The translations under genes and the position numbers were made by a program. Source: Polytrichum commune (taxonomy: Eukaryota; Streptophyta; Polytrichopsida; Polytrichales; Polytrichaceae). Taken from it: DNA of 64,000 bases. Location of the stretch: the NCBI GenBank assembly GCA_950295325.1, contig OX485809.1:3350001-3414000 (forward strand). Direction: 5' to 3'. Below, piece after piece: positions 34,601-44,465 of this stretch; position 1 is the first letter of the stretch, and every line of letters begins with the position of its first letter. A model generated the notes under the pieces. That model did not search any database. It was not told where the DNA came from and was given only the letters and a program-made list of their open reading frames with translations.

Positions 34601-36109
34601 TGAAAGAGTAGGAGTGTTCGGCAAAGATCTCTTACCTTTGATAGAAAAAGATTTACCGTTCAGAAGCTTCCCGTGCACTTCTCCTTCTTTGCATGCGATC
34701 CATGCATCGACTTCTTTAAGCCACGCCATCCCTAGTATCACCTCATATCGCGCTCCATCCCAAACCTCAAAATCCGCTTCAGTGTCCACTCCTTGGATGT
34801 TTACAGGCACTCTCAACACGCGGTGAGTAATAAAACTTGGTTGATTGTTCGGCAACCATACTGAACATGGTTTGATAGGAATTAAGGGAAGTCCTAACTT
34901 ATGAGCAAATGAAACTGACATCATGTTATGAGTGCTGCCAGAGTCAATCAAGATCATCGAAGAAAAGGTAGAATTTAGAAATCCCTTGATTTGTAGCACT
35001 GTTGGCTCTTGTTCCACCTCCATGTTCATGACTGCTGTTGAGATGCTCGGAACTCCTTCCTTGGTTGGCTCACCATCTGACTCATCACCGTCTTCGTGTT
35101 CTACTTCGATTGCTGCTATCTTCCTCTTGACTGTTGGGCATTCAAAACTCCGGTGCCCAGGCTTGTGACATCTGAAGCATAAACCCTTCTTGACGTGCTC
35201 CTCTTGCTCTTCCTTGCTCAGCATCAACGTCTTGTTTCCTTGGTTGAACTTTGAAAATTGAGATGGTTTAGAACTCTTGGAAAATTTCGCAAACTTGGAG
35301 CTTTGATTGGCAGGGTATTTAAATTCTGAAGTTCTTTTTCCCAATTGACCTTTTGTTCTCTCCATCCTGCTATTGACTTCTCTCTCAAAGTTCATAGCCA
35401 ACCCATAAGCTTCATCTAAAGTCCGTGGGTTATGAGCACTAACTTTGTACCTTATTGAATCCTTTAAGTTGCGGACAAAGAATTCAATTCTATCACTCTC
35501 ACCCCAATTGGGAAAGTAAACAATGTGTTCATCGAATTCTAACTTGAACTGGGTTACAGAAAGATTTCCCTGTTTCAAGTCGTATAGCTTTTGGCGCATG
35601 TCTTCCCCGTAATTGCCAGGGAGAAATTGATGAAGAAAAAGTTCTTTGAACGTGTTCCACTCTGCAATAGGTCCCAGTCCCCTATTCTCTCGGTCCCTCT
35701 TCAGTGTGTCAAACCAAACCCGTGCCTTGTCCTTGAGGAAAATTACTGTGACTTTGATTTTATCTGCATCTGTGTATTTTGAAGGAAAGAAATCCTCCAC
35801 TATTGAAATGAACGACATGACTTCTTCTGGTTTGCAGTTTCGGCCTCCAAAACTCGGCTTAATTGGATATTTTTTTACATCTTTCAAAATATCCACATCT
35901 CCATGAGATAGCCTCCTTGGAGATGATGTTGAACTAGACTCCTCCTCCCTCGAGACAAGTGGTGTAGCTACATGATCCTCTCTTGGAGGAGGTGGAGTAT
36001 TGGGAGGGGGATCCCTAGGAAGAGGTGGGACCTCTTGTAATGGAACACCTTGATTTTCTCTCAATGCTATCAACACCGCTCTCGTAACTCTTTCTTCCAA
36101 ACTCTCCAT
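31652..36109 (-). CDS. Gag-Pol polyprotein of a Ty3/gypsy chromovirus
   Basis: One uninterrupted frame. The maximal frame opens at 36238 (1,528 codons), but its first 43 codons lie in the LTR and across the primer-binding site. I place the start at codon 44 of that frame (36107-36109, [10 protein letters not shown]), leaving 1,485 residues. Domains, numbered from the maximal frame: retrotransposon gag about 115-285; CCHC knuckle C354, C357, H362, C367; aspartic protease DSGST at D432; reverse transcriptase about 610-830 with FIDD at 770-773; RNase H with CTDAS at D921; integrase zinc site H1111, H1118, C1148, C1151; catalytic D1181, D1242, E1278 with 35 residues between the last two; chromodomain about 1475-1528 ([16 protein letters not shown]). 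All catalytic residues checked are present. Gag and Pol are fused without a frameshift, as in many plant chromoviruses. Confidence 0.95.
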   Translation of the reverse strand: MESLEERVTRAVLIALRENQGVPLQEVPPLPRDPPPNTPPPPREDHVATPLVSREEESSSTSSPRRLSHGDVDILKDVKKYPIKPSFGGRNCKPEEVMSFISIVEDFFPSKYTDADKIKVTVIFLKDKARVWFDTLKRDRENRGLGPIAEWNTFKELFLHQFLPGNYGEDMRQKLYDLKQGNLSVTQFKLEFDEHIVYFPNWGESDRIEFFVRNLKDSIRYKVSAHNPRTLDEAYGLAMNFEREVNSRMERTKGQLGKRTSEFKYPANQSSKFAKFSKSSKPSQFSKFNQGNKTLMLSKEEQEEHVKKGLCFRCHKPGHRSFECPTVKRKIAAIEVEHEDGDESDGEPTKEGVPSISTAVMNMEVEQEPTVLQIKGFLNSTFSSMILIDSGSTHNMMSVSFAHKLGLPLIPIKPCSVWLPNNQPSFITHRVLRVPVNIQGVDTEADFEVWDGARYEVILGMAWLKEVDAWIACKEGEVHGKLLNGKSFSIKGKRSLPNTPTLSHLQMKRCGRKGHQVFLIHISKVENESKDDALSNNGVKIFLDDFKDLFPEELNELPPTREVDHAIDLVANAAPVAKAPYRHSLAQNVELENQLKDLLNKGYIRPSKSPWGAPVLFTKKKDGSLRLCVDYRGLNKLTIKNKFPLPRVDDIFDHLYGSKIFSKIDLRSGYHQIRIKESDIAKTGFRSCLGHYEYVVMPFGLTNAPATFMTLMNSIFRDYLGKFVLVFIDDILIYSKSEEEHKQHLKQVFEILREHKLYAKLSKCVFFTSRVEFLGHVISDEGVSVDPRKVTAVAEWPIPKDKTEVRSFLGLASYYRRFVKGFSKIAAPMTNLLKGKSNAIDWTPECDSSFQTLKSLLTQTPVLTIMDPLKGNIILCTDASDLAIGAVLMQDKKIIAYESRKLNSAELNYPVHEKELLAVIHSLKVWRHYLLGVRFKIQTDHESLKYLSTQPHLSRRQCRWMEFLQEFDFDIEYIKGKENVVADALSRRPLANAISCIRNPLMDEIKGHYATDDFFNLSFESLSKEARTADEIEKFKCFEVKDEILYYNGKVCVPKFGEHRLNIINNLHDIPIAGHPGFQKTYMAVKRHYYWPGMKKDIKEYVERCLKCQVTKTEQVKDPGLLQPLGVPNLKFESVSMDFIVGLPKTQRNFDSIMVVVDRLTKIAHFIPTVTTVTAYGVAELFMREIFKHHGIPREIISDRDRKFVSEFWTTLFKLCGTKIKLSSAYHPETDGQTERTNRTLEDMLRMYVGQRQQSWDKWLHMIEFAYNDHIHSSIGVSPFYVLYGQECRTPITLSTPNTRFESINAMIREMNEIRETAKLAMKSAQDRAKHYADNKRIFREFEVGDKVFLKVAPNRSGLKLGKSRKLSPRFCGPFEILKRIGKVAYELKLPEDWKIHNVFHVGLLRKYVSDPNHILPDLPKVAPEGELLAEPEKILKIENQYLRNKTFRRFYVKWKDYPEEEASWEREVDFRKDYPNFVIEDNDF

Positions 36110-36121
36110 GGCATCCAACCT

Positions 36122-36133
36122 GCTCTGATACCA
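36122..36133 (-). other. Primer-binding site (initiator tRNA-Met)
   Basis: The minus strand reads TGGTATCAGAGC, complementary to the 3' end of plant initiator tRNA-Met. It is three bases inside the 5' LTR and primes minus-strand cDNA synthesis. The gag-pol frame is open across it (WYQSR) and the proposed start ATG is only 12 bases further on. Confidence 0.92.
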
Positions 36134-36327
36134 ATTTATTACGAACCTCTCACCGGTTGGCAATTTGTGTCTTGACCACAAAATCTCAAAGTAAAGAATT
36201 GAAACCAACACCAATTTTATTTCTTCCTCTAAGTACAAACCGCAACCAAATAAAGTTTGGTCAACGAAGCTCTACCACCCGACCATAGGAGAGAGACAAA
36301 AAAATATCCTCTCTCCTCCCCCGAGCT

Positions 36328-36375
36328 TCCTTTTATGCCGAAGCACTACTTTTACTTTCTATATTTACATATAGT
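36328..36375 (-). promoter_or_regulatory. Candidate TATA region of the LTR promoter
   Basis: On the minus strand an ACTATATGTAAATATAG patch (36359-36375) and a GCATAAAAGG patch (about 36329-36338) lie downstream of the hairpin array. Either could position RNA polymerase II. The call is by composition only; the transcription start is unknown. Confidence 0.35.
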
Positions 36376-36477
36376 AAAAGTATTCTATTCATAGCTCTAT
36401 CTCATAGTTCTACTATGAATCTTCTATCTATGGTTCTTCTAGAACCTTCTTTCATCTCTTGTCTCAATTCCATTCTT

Positions 36478-36873
36478 CCAATTGGAACTGTCTAATTCCA
36501 ATTGGATTCATCCATTCTTCTTTCTAGTTGGAACTGTCTAATTCCAACTAAATACATTCATCCTTCATTCCAGTTGGAACTGTCTAATTCCAACTTGGTT
36601 CATCCAACCTTTCTCTTAGTTGGAATTGTCTAATTCCAACTAGTCAATCTTCTAGTTGGAACTGTCTAATTCCAACTAGCTTTATCCATGGAGTGGTCTA
36701 ACTCCTGTGCACCTCATCGAGAGTTGTCTAACTCATGTGCACTTGTTCTCACTTGGAATGGTCTAGTTCCAATGCACTAAATGCGGAGCTGTCTAACTCC
36801 AGTGCACATGTTGTCAATCTGGAGTTGTCTTACTCCTTTCCATTCATCCTCAACCGAGAGTTGTCTAGCTCTC
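36478..36873. repeat. Array of 11 inverted repeats around a GTCT core (5' LTR)
   Basis: The same modules as 31175-31570, offset by 5,303 bases. In this LTR the array lies in the putative U3 region upstream of the promoter patch. Confidence 0.9.
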
Positions 36874-36940
36874 ATCTTTTTCTGCTTACACACTGGCACA
36901 TGTAGTTAGAATATTCCTTAATAATTCTAGTTACATTACA

Positions 36941-36945
36941 ATGAG
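36941..36945. other. Right target-site duplication ATGAG
   Basis: Partner of 30829-30833. Confidence 0.9.
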
Positions 36946-37044
36946 AGTCAAGGGTCCTCACCATTACAAGGTCACGGCTCTTGGCTCATGTGTGAAGTGG
37001 CCCTTATTGTCTCCAAAGCCTTGTCGGGCCCTTGGTTTGTTTAA

Positions 37045-37541
37045 GAGCCACTTCACACACAAGCCAAGAGCCATGAGCCTGTGACCATGAAATTGTGAGA
37101 GCCCAAAAGAAAGTGTCCATAGCCTGTCCCAATACACCTCCACAATCATGCAATGTGGTCACGGACCCTCAAGTGTACTATGAAGTCATATGTGACTGGG
37201 CCCTCAATCAAATGCTATTTCAATGAATTCCTACTCATGCGGGTCCTCACACATGATAATATAGAATAAATCAATGGTTGTGAGTGTTTGGAGTGCCATG
37301 ATCTCCTGGTTTTGTGTGAGGCCTACCTCCAAACGATTGTTTTTTGAGAAATAGTCCAAGTGACCATGAAACATGATCCATTCGATACCATGTAGAAATC
37401 CATGTAGACTTTACATTCATCTTGCATTCACATACTCCGTCGGTCCCTCAAGAGAACTTGAACCGGCTCCGCCTTTTCCACCAATGAGAGTGCTCGCAGT
37501 GTAATGGTCACGGGCTGTCAGTCTCATTTGTGATGTGGCCC
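37045..37541. mobile_element. Harbinger-like MITE, family 1, copy C (497 bp)
   Basis: Same orientation as copy A. Ends GAGCCACTTCACACACAAG and GTGATGTGGCCC, flanked by TAA on both sides (37042-37044 and 37542-37544). It lies 41 bp beyond the end of the split family-2 MITE, so two Harbinger-like MITEs sit side by side. Confidence 0.75.
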
Positions 37542-37544
37542 TAA

Positions 37545-38100
37545 GAGTTCACCTTTAAACAACAAAGGGTCTGTTTATAAAAGATACCTGACACTTTGAG
37601 TGCACCTTTAACAAATTGAAACACATATTTAATTTCGTGGAAGGTAAAGATTACATATTTAGCAAAACTTATCATAAATAGACAGTTCAAAGAGAACTCA
37701 TATGTGACAAGAATGATGAGATGATACGGTATACATGGCTTTGTTTGGGGGAGGGGGGGGGGGGGGGCTCATTGTAAACTACAATGACGTGTGTGGATGA
37801 CGGTGAATTAAAATCCTATGTATGCGAGAAATCTATAGAGAAAACAAATCTATATATATATATATATATTAATGATAGGCTAAGAATGGTCATGGTAGTC
37901 GTTGGGGACCATTATCATATGACAATAATGGATGAAAACATACACATTAAATGAAACTAACACATTTTAGTCATTTTGTTTATTCGAAAATCTTATTGCC
38001 CTCTTTTGTACACCTACCTTTACTTCAAAGGTCTTAGTAGCCCTATTGGAGAAAAAGATCATAAAATAATCATTTATTTATTGAATAGTATAAACCCCAA
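37545..38100. other. Unassigned, with G-tract and (TA)n
   Basis: No gene seen. A G-tract of about 22 G with one A lies at 37746-37767 and a (TA)n run at about 37852-37870. Confidence 0.6.
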
Positions 38101-38109
38101 TAGCTCAGG

Positions 38110-38290
38110 AAGACGGGTAGGAGCCGGTTGGTTGGTACAATTTTCCTGCCTCTAAATCACTAGCAGCACCAAGTCATGTATAACACTAAACGCTCATACG
38201 GATTCAACGGGAGTCGAACCCGGACCGCCTACATGTAGTTAAACATCCTCCCTCAACCAACCAAGGAAACATGACTTGGCGACCACCAAA
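38110..38290 (-). mobile_element. tRNA-derived SINE-like element
   Basis: On the minus strand a box-B sequence GGGTTCGACTCCC (plus-strand complement at about 38208-38220) follows a box-A-like TTGGTTGAGGG (about 38255-38270). The T-arm is partly paired but no acceptor stem closes, so it is not a functional tRNA. The body continues to about 38110 with CATGACTTGGTGCTGCTAG. Boundaries are uncertain. Confidence 0.5.
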
Positions 38291-38930
38291 CACAACAAAC
38301 TATAACTTATACTGTAACATCGAAGCAACTACGTCCTAAACAACTAAGGAGGGTTACCTTTGTTATGTTTTCCGGTTATTATAAAGTCCATCCCCGAAAG
38401 GAGAGAGTAGTATTGTCCAAATTTCCCTTTGTCCTGTGGGCATCGGGTCATTTGACAACATGAACGGACACTTTATTCACGCCGGCCCCTTTAAATAGGG
38501 ACCGGAGTTTCTATCTATCTATCTAGCCCTATTGGACTGTACATACTGGAGAAAACCAAGACCTCTCCCTTATATAAAATGTACGTTGATGCCTCAAATA
38601 ATACCCCTTTCTACACTCACGCTACTTCGTACAAGGTGTGAATAGTCCACCCCCAGGGTACGTGATATGTATTTGATTCTAGGTCATTTATATAAATTCT
38701 AATATCCCTATGATGAAGTCTACATTTAAGTATACTTCATTTGGAATCGTGCATATAAGGAATAGACTGGGTGATTTTGGATGGGGCTAGTTTCGACATT
38801 TTTAGCTTAAAATATCAAGGAATATTCTAAATCCCTTCCCAATGACATCTTGATGCATGGACATGACCCTCTTGGACCTCCATGCATCAAACATAATATA
38901 ATAAGGTGAGCAGATCTTATACGAACATTT
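38291..38930. other. Unassigned intergenic DNA
   Basis: No gene recognised. A short (CTAT)n run lies at about 38510-38524. Confidence 0.5.
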
Positions 38931-39260
38931 TTTAGCATGCATTCACTCCTCTTGGGATACGAGACACACAATTAGTGCAAGACGATTAGCAAATCCAAAT
39001 CATGTCCATAGCCACTTTCCTCGTAACTTTAGGAGCTCGTATATTTATCTTGTTCATTATCAAAGTGAAGATTCTATGAGTCATTGAATGCTCATGTAAC
39101 TCTCCTCACTTATCTTGACTATTACATCTAGGATGGCTAACAATTTTTGAACACATAATCTGAACTTTTCTCAAGACATGTTTTTTTCTCCATTCCTAAA
39201 TTCACACACAACTATACACCACTCAAATATAGATGTCCGTTAAACCCTTAAAGATCAAAG
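38930..39260 (+). repeat. R3 dispersed repeat copy
   Basis: Words in order: GACGATTAGCAAATCCAAATC, GGCTATGGACATGAT-like counterpart, ATTATCAAAGTGAAGATTCT, TTGACTATTACATCTAGGATGG, TTTTTGAACACATAATCTGAAC and ACCACTCAAATATAGATGTCC. Best ordered representative of the R3 family in the window. Confidence 0.65.
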
Positions 39261-39544
39261 CAAGATTGCCCCAAAATGGTCTAAACACAATTCAATCCCA
39301 TTCAAAAGCTCACTTAAATAAAGCAACGAATACCTCTTATGACAAGTTTTGGGTCGTATGGATGGACACTTTATAAAGATAGGGTCATTTTTTCACCCGT
39401 CTACGTGCCCAAAATCAAAAAAGTATAACGTAAACGTGTATGTTAGTATTATCAGACAAGAGCAATTACCCGGATAAAAACATCCACCTTGACCTTTAGG
39501 GGTTGAAAATCATACACCAAATGAAGCACATCAAACCAATGAAT

Positions 39545-39740
39545 GGGGAGAAATATCCGCTAGGTCCAGATGCACTGGTTGAGCTTTAGAAATAAGCGGT
39601 CAAAGTTCAAGACTTCGGGATAAATGTAGAGGAGCCCCCGGAATACATACCTCAAATTCATAAAGAAAAACCCGAAAGATCGTGAGAAGTCACCGGCCGG
39701 TGGGACTTGGAAAACACTTTTAGGGTTTTGACCTAACTTG
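39545..39740 (+). repeat. R1 dispersed repeat copy
   Basis: Carries AAAGTTCAAGACTTCGGG, GGAATACATACCTCAAAT, GTCACCGGCCGGTGGGACTTGG and TAGGGTTTTGACC. It is the uninterrupted reference for the CACTA insertion point at 9256/10498. Confidence 0.7.
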
Positions 39741-40131
39741 ACTCATACCAATTGTGAGAGACGATTCGGTGCCATATTGTAAGTTGGTGCAATGATGTGA
39801 GGAACATGAAAGGAGGGGAGGCATTTTGTATGAGGGGAAACGGAGTGAAGAACGAGCGTGTGTACTTAGGTACCTCATCTTATCCCCGGGACTCACATGC
39901 TTCCACACCCCTTCCCTTGTGCCAACTAAGTTACGTACTCCTCGCCGAATGCCTACTTTTGAGGCTCGCACTTGATAATGGGCTCCAAAGCCCTTCATCC
40001 CCACCACCTTATTCGCATGCAAAGAGCCAACTTCGCACACTCTCTCATGGCTTAAGCGTTCGGAGTAAGCTACACGTGCTTCATCCACTTATTCACGTTA
40101 TCGGACACCAATGTTTGAGTGGTATGTATTA
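39741..40131. other. Unassigned; overlapping chance frames
   Basis: A 122-codon minus frame and a 111-codon plus frame overlap here. Neither has a recognisable domain. Confidence 0.4.
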
Positions 40132-40259
40132 GGTAATCGTTTTATTGGAAAGGTTATCAATGCAGAACCGGTTCTGTCAAGGTGGCGAGCCCGCGAGGGC
40201 GAGCCAGCTGGACAGAACATGTTCTGCACTGATGACCGGTTCCAATAAAAACGATTACC
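40132..40259. repeat. Foldback element, first hairpin
   Basis: Arms 40132-40178 and 40211-40259 are complementary over about 48 bases with few mismatches (GGTAATCGTTTTATTGGAA … TTCCAATAAAAACGATTACC). The GC-rich 32-base loop has its own small palindrome (GGCGAGCCC/GGGCGAGCC). Confidence 0.85.
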
Positions 40260-40261
40260 GG

Positions 40262-40536
40262 ACGTAACCGGTTGGCCGCTTTGTTGAGCCGCGCATGTGA
40301 CCTAAACAGTGGGTCACCTGTTGAAATTTGAGCATCCTTAAAATGCCACGTGTCAGAATAGTTCTCATATTCGTTTCAAATTGCTTATAACCGGCTTTAA
40401 GTGATTATGTAATTTGTCTATATCCGATTTAGATCATAACCGGCTGGGATGTCGAGGTTATCGTCTGCAAACCTGTGTGCTCAGAGCCAATCGTGTAGTG
40501 CCACCTCGGCGAAACAAAGCGGCCAACCGGTTACGT
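40262..40536. repeat. Foldback element, second inverted repeat
   Basis: Arms 40262-40291 and 40507-40536 (ACGTAACCGGTTGGCCGC… and its inverse) are complementary over about 30 bases with three mismatches, around a 215-base spacer. The first arm starts only two bases after the preceding hairpin ends. Confidence 0.85.
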
Positions 40537-41190
40537 GGTTTGGTGCGGCTCCGAGAACAAACGGATACCAAAAAGACACGACACCGTGTGTTTGCAAAAG
40601 AGATTTAGACTACATGCTTCATATGTGGTATCTAACTTGTTCTAACTTCTAATAGTCGACGCAATGGTGGGGGGACAACTGATATGACCATCTAAACGAG
40701 CACAATCCTCTTGAGTTTGGTAAAGGATTAAGATACTCATATATGAGCTCCCAAACTTGGATACGGTCTTGCTTTGGATTTGCTACCCCCCCACCCATCT
40801 CTCGTGCTACTAATCGCATCAATCGTCGCCTAGGAGGAAGTGGGCTCGCTCATTGGGGACGAAGAGGAAGTGACCATTTAAGGCCCTTTAAGCACTCTTT
40901 GACGATCTTCTCATGTGGCCACACGTGGGAGGAATCAAGTGCAACTCCCAATCTCAAAATGGCCATGAGAACCATGAGAACTTCGGCTCGTACCTTTGGG
41001 TACTTTACTTTACTTCACTTTACTGACTGACTCACTCACTCACTGACTGGGCTCTTTGTAGTTGCACCGTACCCTCACCTCAACTTTACCTGCCTCGAGG
41101 GTTCAACAATTTCCGTCCGGTCACATCATAATATATGGGCCTTAAATGATTCCTCATTTCGACTAGCCCACTTCTCCTACAATTAAGTTA
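40537..41190. other. Unassigned, with R3-like fragments
   Basis: Short R3 matches (G-run at 40670, GACCATCTAAACGAGCACAAT, GATTTGCTA, CCTAGGAGGAAGTGGGC) occur at 40650-40870. A CACT/GACT-type repeat lies at about 41003-41048. No gene. Confidence 0.45.
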
Positions 41191-41683
41191 GGGCAAGCCG
41201 CTTCTTCACACCATGGCCGTCCAAGTCAAGGGGCCGTGCGATTGAATGGCCAACACTTGGTTGAGAGTCCAAAGAAATGGGTTGAAACTACATAGCCGAT
41301 GAAATATAGGAATTGGAGCCTCCGGCTGCGCACAGTGTGAAGTTTCCAAAGGCCAAGCCTAAAGTCCAAAGGAAGAAGGAGCATCTCACTTTGTTCCCTG
41401 TCCAAAACAACCCCTCCGAACTAACGGCCAAGATCTTGTCATTTTTTATTATTATAAAAATAATGAATGAAAAAATAATTCTTGTCTGACCCAAACTTCC
41501 TTGGTCGAGTTTGTTGCCTTGGTAAAAAAGTTAATGCCCATGTAGGCATTTTGGAGAGTGATCACCTTTGGACATTGGCCTCTAATGTGAAGGGTTGAGA
41601 GGCCAAAATTCTTGGTTTCTTGCAATATGATAGGTGGGATCAACTGCCTCTCGACCTTCGGCCATAGTGTGAAGCGGCCTTCG
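41191..41683. mobile_element. Harbinger-like MITE, family 3, copy 1
   Basis: Inverted ends around GCCGCTTCTTCACACCATGGCC and GGCCATAGTGTGAAGCGGCC. The interior matches family-3 copy 2 at 52,960-53,476 in reverse orientation (AAGTCCAAAGGAAGAAGGAGC, AACGGCCAAGATCTTGTCA, GTGAAGGGTTGAGAGGCC). TWA-like flanks, TTA at left and TAA at right. Confidence 0.65.
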
Positions 41684-41779
41684 TAAATCCAAATCGAGCC
41701 CGTACTTATTCTCCTCATAATGTTATGCGGCTCATACAAATATCTTATTCTTTGTCCGAATGAAGGTTCTTGTGTCCAC

Positions 41780-41950
41780 TAAGTGGTCATGTTTGTCGTA
41801 TTGACTATAATTGAACCTAGAATGGATATTATAGTTTGAGCACATCACCCAGTCTCTTTTAAGTCACATGTTTTGTGGTATCCGTTGTTGGAGCCACATC
41901 TAACCACATACATACCACTCAAATATAGATTAAAAGAAGTCCTTGAATCA
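41780..41950 (+). repeat. R3 dispersed repeat copy
   Basis: ATTGACTATAATTGAACCTAGAATGG, TTTGAGCACATCACCCAGTCTC, CCACATCTAACCACATAC and CACTCAAATATAGATT, in the R3 order. Confidence 0.65.
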
Positions 41951-41961
41951 TGCATGTGTAC

Positions 41962-41964
<3 letters not shown>

Positions 41965-42033
<69 letters not shown>
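41965..42033. repeat. (GA)n microsatellite
   Basis: About 34 uninterrupted GA dinucleotides, the longest microsatellite in the window and likely polymorphic. Confidence 0.97.
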
Positions 42034-42035
<2 letters not shown>

Positions 42036-42082
42036 ATGTAAGTTGATGAGTAGAGAGTCTTAAACCCGATTCATTACACTAA

Positions 42083-42555
42083 GGGCCACTTCACACATGC
42101 ATGAGACTGATTGCATGTGACCATTGTGTTTCAAGCACTCTCATTGGTGGAAAAGGTGGAGTTGGTCCAAGTTCGCTTCACACTACGCTTGAGGGACCAA
42201 TGGATGCAAAGTCTACGTGGATTCTTACTTGGCATTAAATGGATCATGTTTCATGGTCACTTGGACTATTTTCCAAGATCACTTCTTGGATGTAGGCCTC
42301 AACACAAAATCAGGAGACCACGGCACTCCGAAATCTCACATCCGTTGATTTATTCAATTTTATCATGTGTGAGGACCCCGCACGAATAAAAACTTATTGA
42401 AATAGCATATGGTTGAGGGCTTGGTCACATATGGCTTCTACACTACACTTTGAGGGCCCATGACCACACTCCATGGTTTTGGAGGTGTCCTGGGATACCC
42501 TTTTCACACTTCCTTTGGGCTCTCACAATTTCGTGGTCACAGCTCATGGATGAAG
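42083..42555. mobile_element. Harbinger-like MITE, family 1, copy D
   Basis: Same orientation as copy B. The left end GGGCCACTTCACACATGCATGAG is clear; the right terminal repeat is eroded after CACAATTTCGTGGTCACAGCTC. TSD not confirmed. Confidence 0.65.
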
Positions 42556-42968
42556 CATCTAGTGCAGTGTAGCATCAAACATGAAAAGTGGTGAGTATGT
42601 TAATCAATAGAGGTGGTGTTTATGACCTGTAATGTAGCACACTAAATAAGATGTTTAGTGTAATGTGGACTACAAGATTTGGGTATGCAAGAGATTAAAT
42701 TTCTACACAACGTTCATATCCAGTGTCATAAGTTGTTAAGCAATAGATATATGTGCTTACATCCCATACTCCTTATTATTTTGATGCAGCTCTTCATTGG
42801 GCTCAACCCTAAACCACCAAAAGCAAACGATAACAAAGAAACCATCTTCACAATGACATAAAAAAACACATTTTTACATATAAGTTGTGTTTCTGAAAAC
42901 TAATGAAATGAACAATGACTTTTATTTCAAATTATTTTTGCACTTAATAAGAGAGGAAGCAAAACGTG
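42556..42968. other. Unassigned intergenic DNA
   Basis: No gene or element recognised. Confidence 0.5.
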
Positions 42969-42970
42969 CA

Positions 42971-43010
42971 TACCCCCCCCCCCCCACCACCACCACCACC
43001 ACCACCACAC
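42971..43010. repeat. Poly-C then (CAC)n
   Basis: A run of about 13 C is followed by a CAC trinucleotide array. A second C-run of similar length is at about 43374-43386. Confidence 0.9.
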
Positions 43011-44434
43011 TTCCACTATGTCTTGCGGCCGACACCCTATATTGGTTGTTGTTATTTAGGACATCATTGATGTCCTTTATGTATGTGTGTGTACATATAT
43101 AAAGCACATAAGCGTTAGGTCTTGCAAACTAAGAGCATGCCCAACCGACCTACTTTTGTCAAGAACATCAACAACAATGAGCATTATTATGTGGCCAGAT
43201 AAATCTAGCTCTTGGGAGAAGCTTAAAAAGGGGGGCGGAGCTCTAAATGCACACAATTTGATTTCACGGGGTACTTGTAGCTTTCTAACACATTATCACA
43301 AATAAATAAAGGACAACTGGGAGATGGCAGAGGCGGGGATTACACGACATCCAAGCCAAATCTAGAGGCCAAGCCCCCCCCCCCCCTCTTAATGCCTAAC
43401 GTGGGAGGCCGTATGGGAAAGGTGGGACATATTGGTGTTTTCCTCTCGGCCCATCTCCCAAAATAGGTGGAAAGGCTTTACCCAATAGCTTGGCAAGGAT
43501 GTTGGGCATGCTCTAAGCAATTAGGTAAAGGTAACTTTCATGTCAGACTCCTAAAGACATTGATGTTATTACGTCGTTGTGTGTCATAAGGTGACACTAT
43601 TTCCATGTGTTTATCTCTTCGATGAGAAAAAAAATCATTTAGAATTAAAAAGTTACAATTAGATAATCACATATATATATATATATATAATTGAACTCCC
43701 ATAGCTCACAAATCAAACACATGTAGACCGTGATTACGTCTTGTTGTTCCCATAAGTGCACCTTTTTCTTTCTTTCTTTTTCCTATTACCTTGCCAATAT
43801 CCTTTCCAACTTAGAAAGCATGTGTGCATAGCAATAAGAGGAAACCAACATCGAGAGTTGAAATGTGAAAGTTGAGTGACATAAAAACCACAAAATGCCT
43901 TACAACCGTGGAGGATAGGTGATATTTGTTATTACAATAGCAAGACAAAGCATGAGGTTGCATGTGGAGAGAGGAGAGAGGTGCACAATGCAAGCAAATG
44001 AATACACATTCAAGATGCAAACAACTTATTTATTTCCATTACGAATGCTTGCTCCCTCCTAAGAAGAGCTAATCCATCCTTGTGTGGTTGTTGTAGATGT
44101 AAGTTGACAAAGTTTGTTTAATTCTTAGTCACGGCGTTAGAGCCAACATTGATGGGTTTAAAGTAGCATGTGCCAAGTGTCATGTCCATCGTTCGGAGCC
44201 TCTCGATGCATGCTCCCCTTGCTTTGTTTCAACTAATGCTTTTGAAGCCAGTCTCAAAGTGAATTGTGATGTGAAAGCCATTGTAGAATCTAGTGTCTTT
44301 GTTGACCTTTCTCTTCGTTTGGGATTTGTGTGAAGTGGAGGTGGTGTCCCAACATTGGACACGTATACTCATTAGGGTAGAGTTTTGTGGGAAGGTACAC
44401 TTTAATGTTTGGAATTCTATGACTTCATTTGGGG

Positions 44435-44465
<31 letters not shown>

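Larger units (their letters stand above)
30834..36940 (-). mobile_element. Complete Ty3/gypsy chromovirus (LTR retrotransposon, 6,107 bp)
   Basis: A structurally complete element on the minus strand. It has two 804-bp LTRs, a 5-bp target duplication (ATGAG), a tRNA-iMet primer-binding site directly inside the 5' LTR, a polypurine tract directly inside the 3' LTR, and one uninterrupted gag-pol frame with every expected domain and a C-terminal chromodomain. LTR termini are TG…TA instead of the usual TG…CA. I compared the two LTRs line by line and saw no difference, which implies a very recent insertion. It copies itself through an RNA intermediate; chromodomains in this group steer integration to particular chromatin. 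It is the only element in the window that looks autonomous and possibly still mobile. Confidence 0.95.
36137..36940 (-). repeat. 5' LTR of the chromovirus (804 bp)
   Basis: Right copy on the plus strand; in the element's sense it is the promoter-bearing 5' LTR. It carries the same 11 inverted-repeat modules at 36478-36873, which in the sense direction lie about 68-463 bases into the LTR, upstream of TATA-like sequences. Confidence 0.95.
30291..37003. mobile_element. Harbinger-like MITE, family 2 (601 bp), split by the chromovirus
   Basis: Left end GGGTCACTTCACACAC at 30291, right end GTGTGAAGTGGCCC at 37003, flanked by TTA on both sides (30288-30290 and 37004-37006), a PIF/Harbinger-type duplication. 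Positions 30834-36945 are the LTR retrotransposon plus its repeated ATGAG; removing them leaves 601 bp. The interior matches the copy at about 8.5-8.96 kb in order, including the uninterrupted sequence CCTTTGGATGAGAGTCAAGG at the insertion point. Confidence 0.8.

Noticed and set aside
36146-36238. The maximal gag-pol start at 36238 as the true start
   Set aside because: That ATG lies in the LTR upstream of the primer-binding site; the ATG at 36107-36109 just after the PBS is the usual arrangement.
38190-38285. Functional tRNA gene on the minus strand
   Set aside because: The box B is good but no acceptor stem or anticodon arm closes; a tRNA-derived SINE fits better.
39720-40132. 122- and 111-codon overlapping frames
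   Set aside because: Antisense to each other, no domain, and no codon pattern; likely chance.
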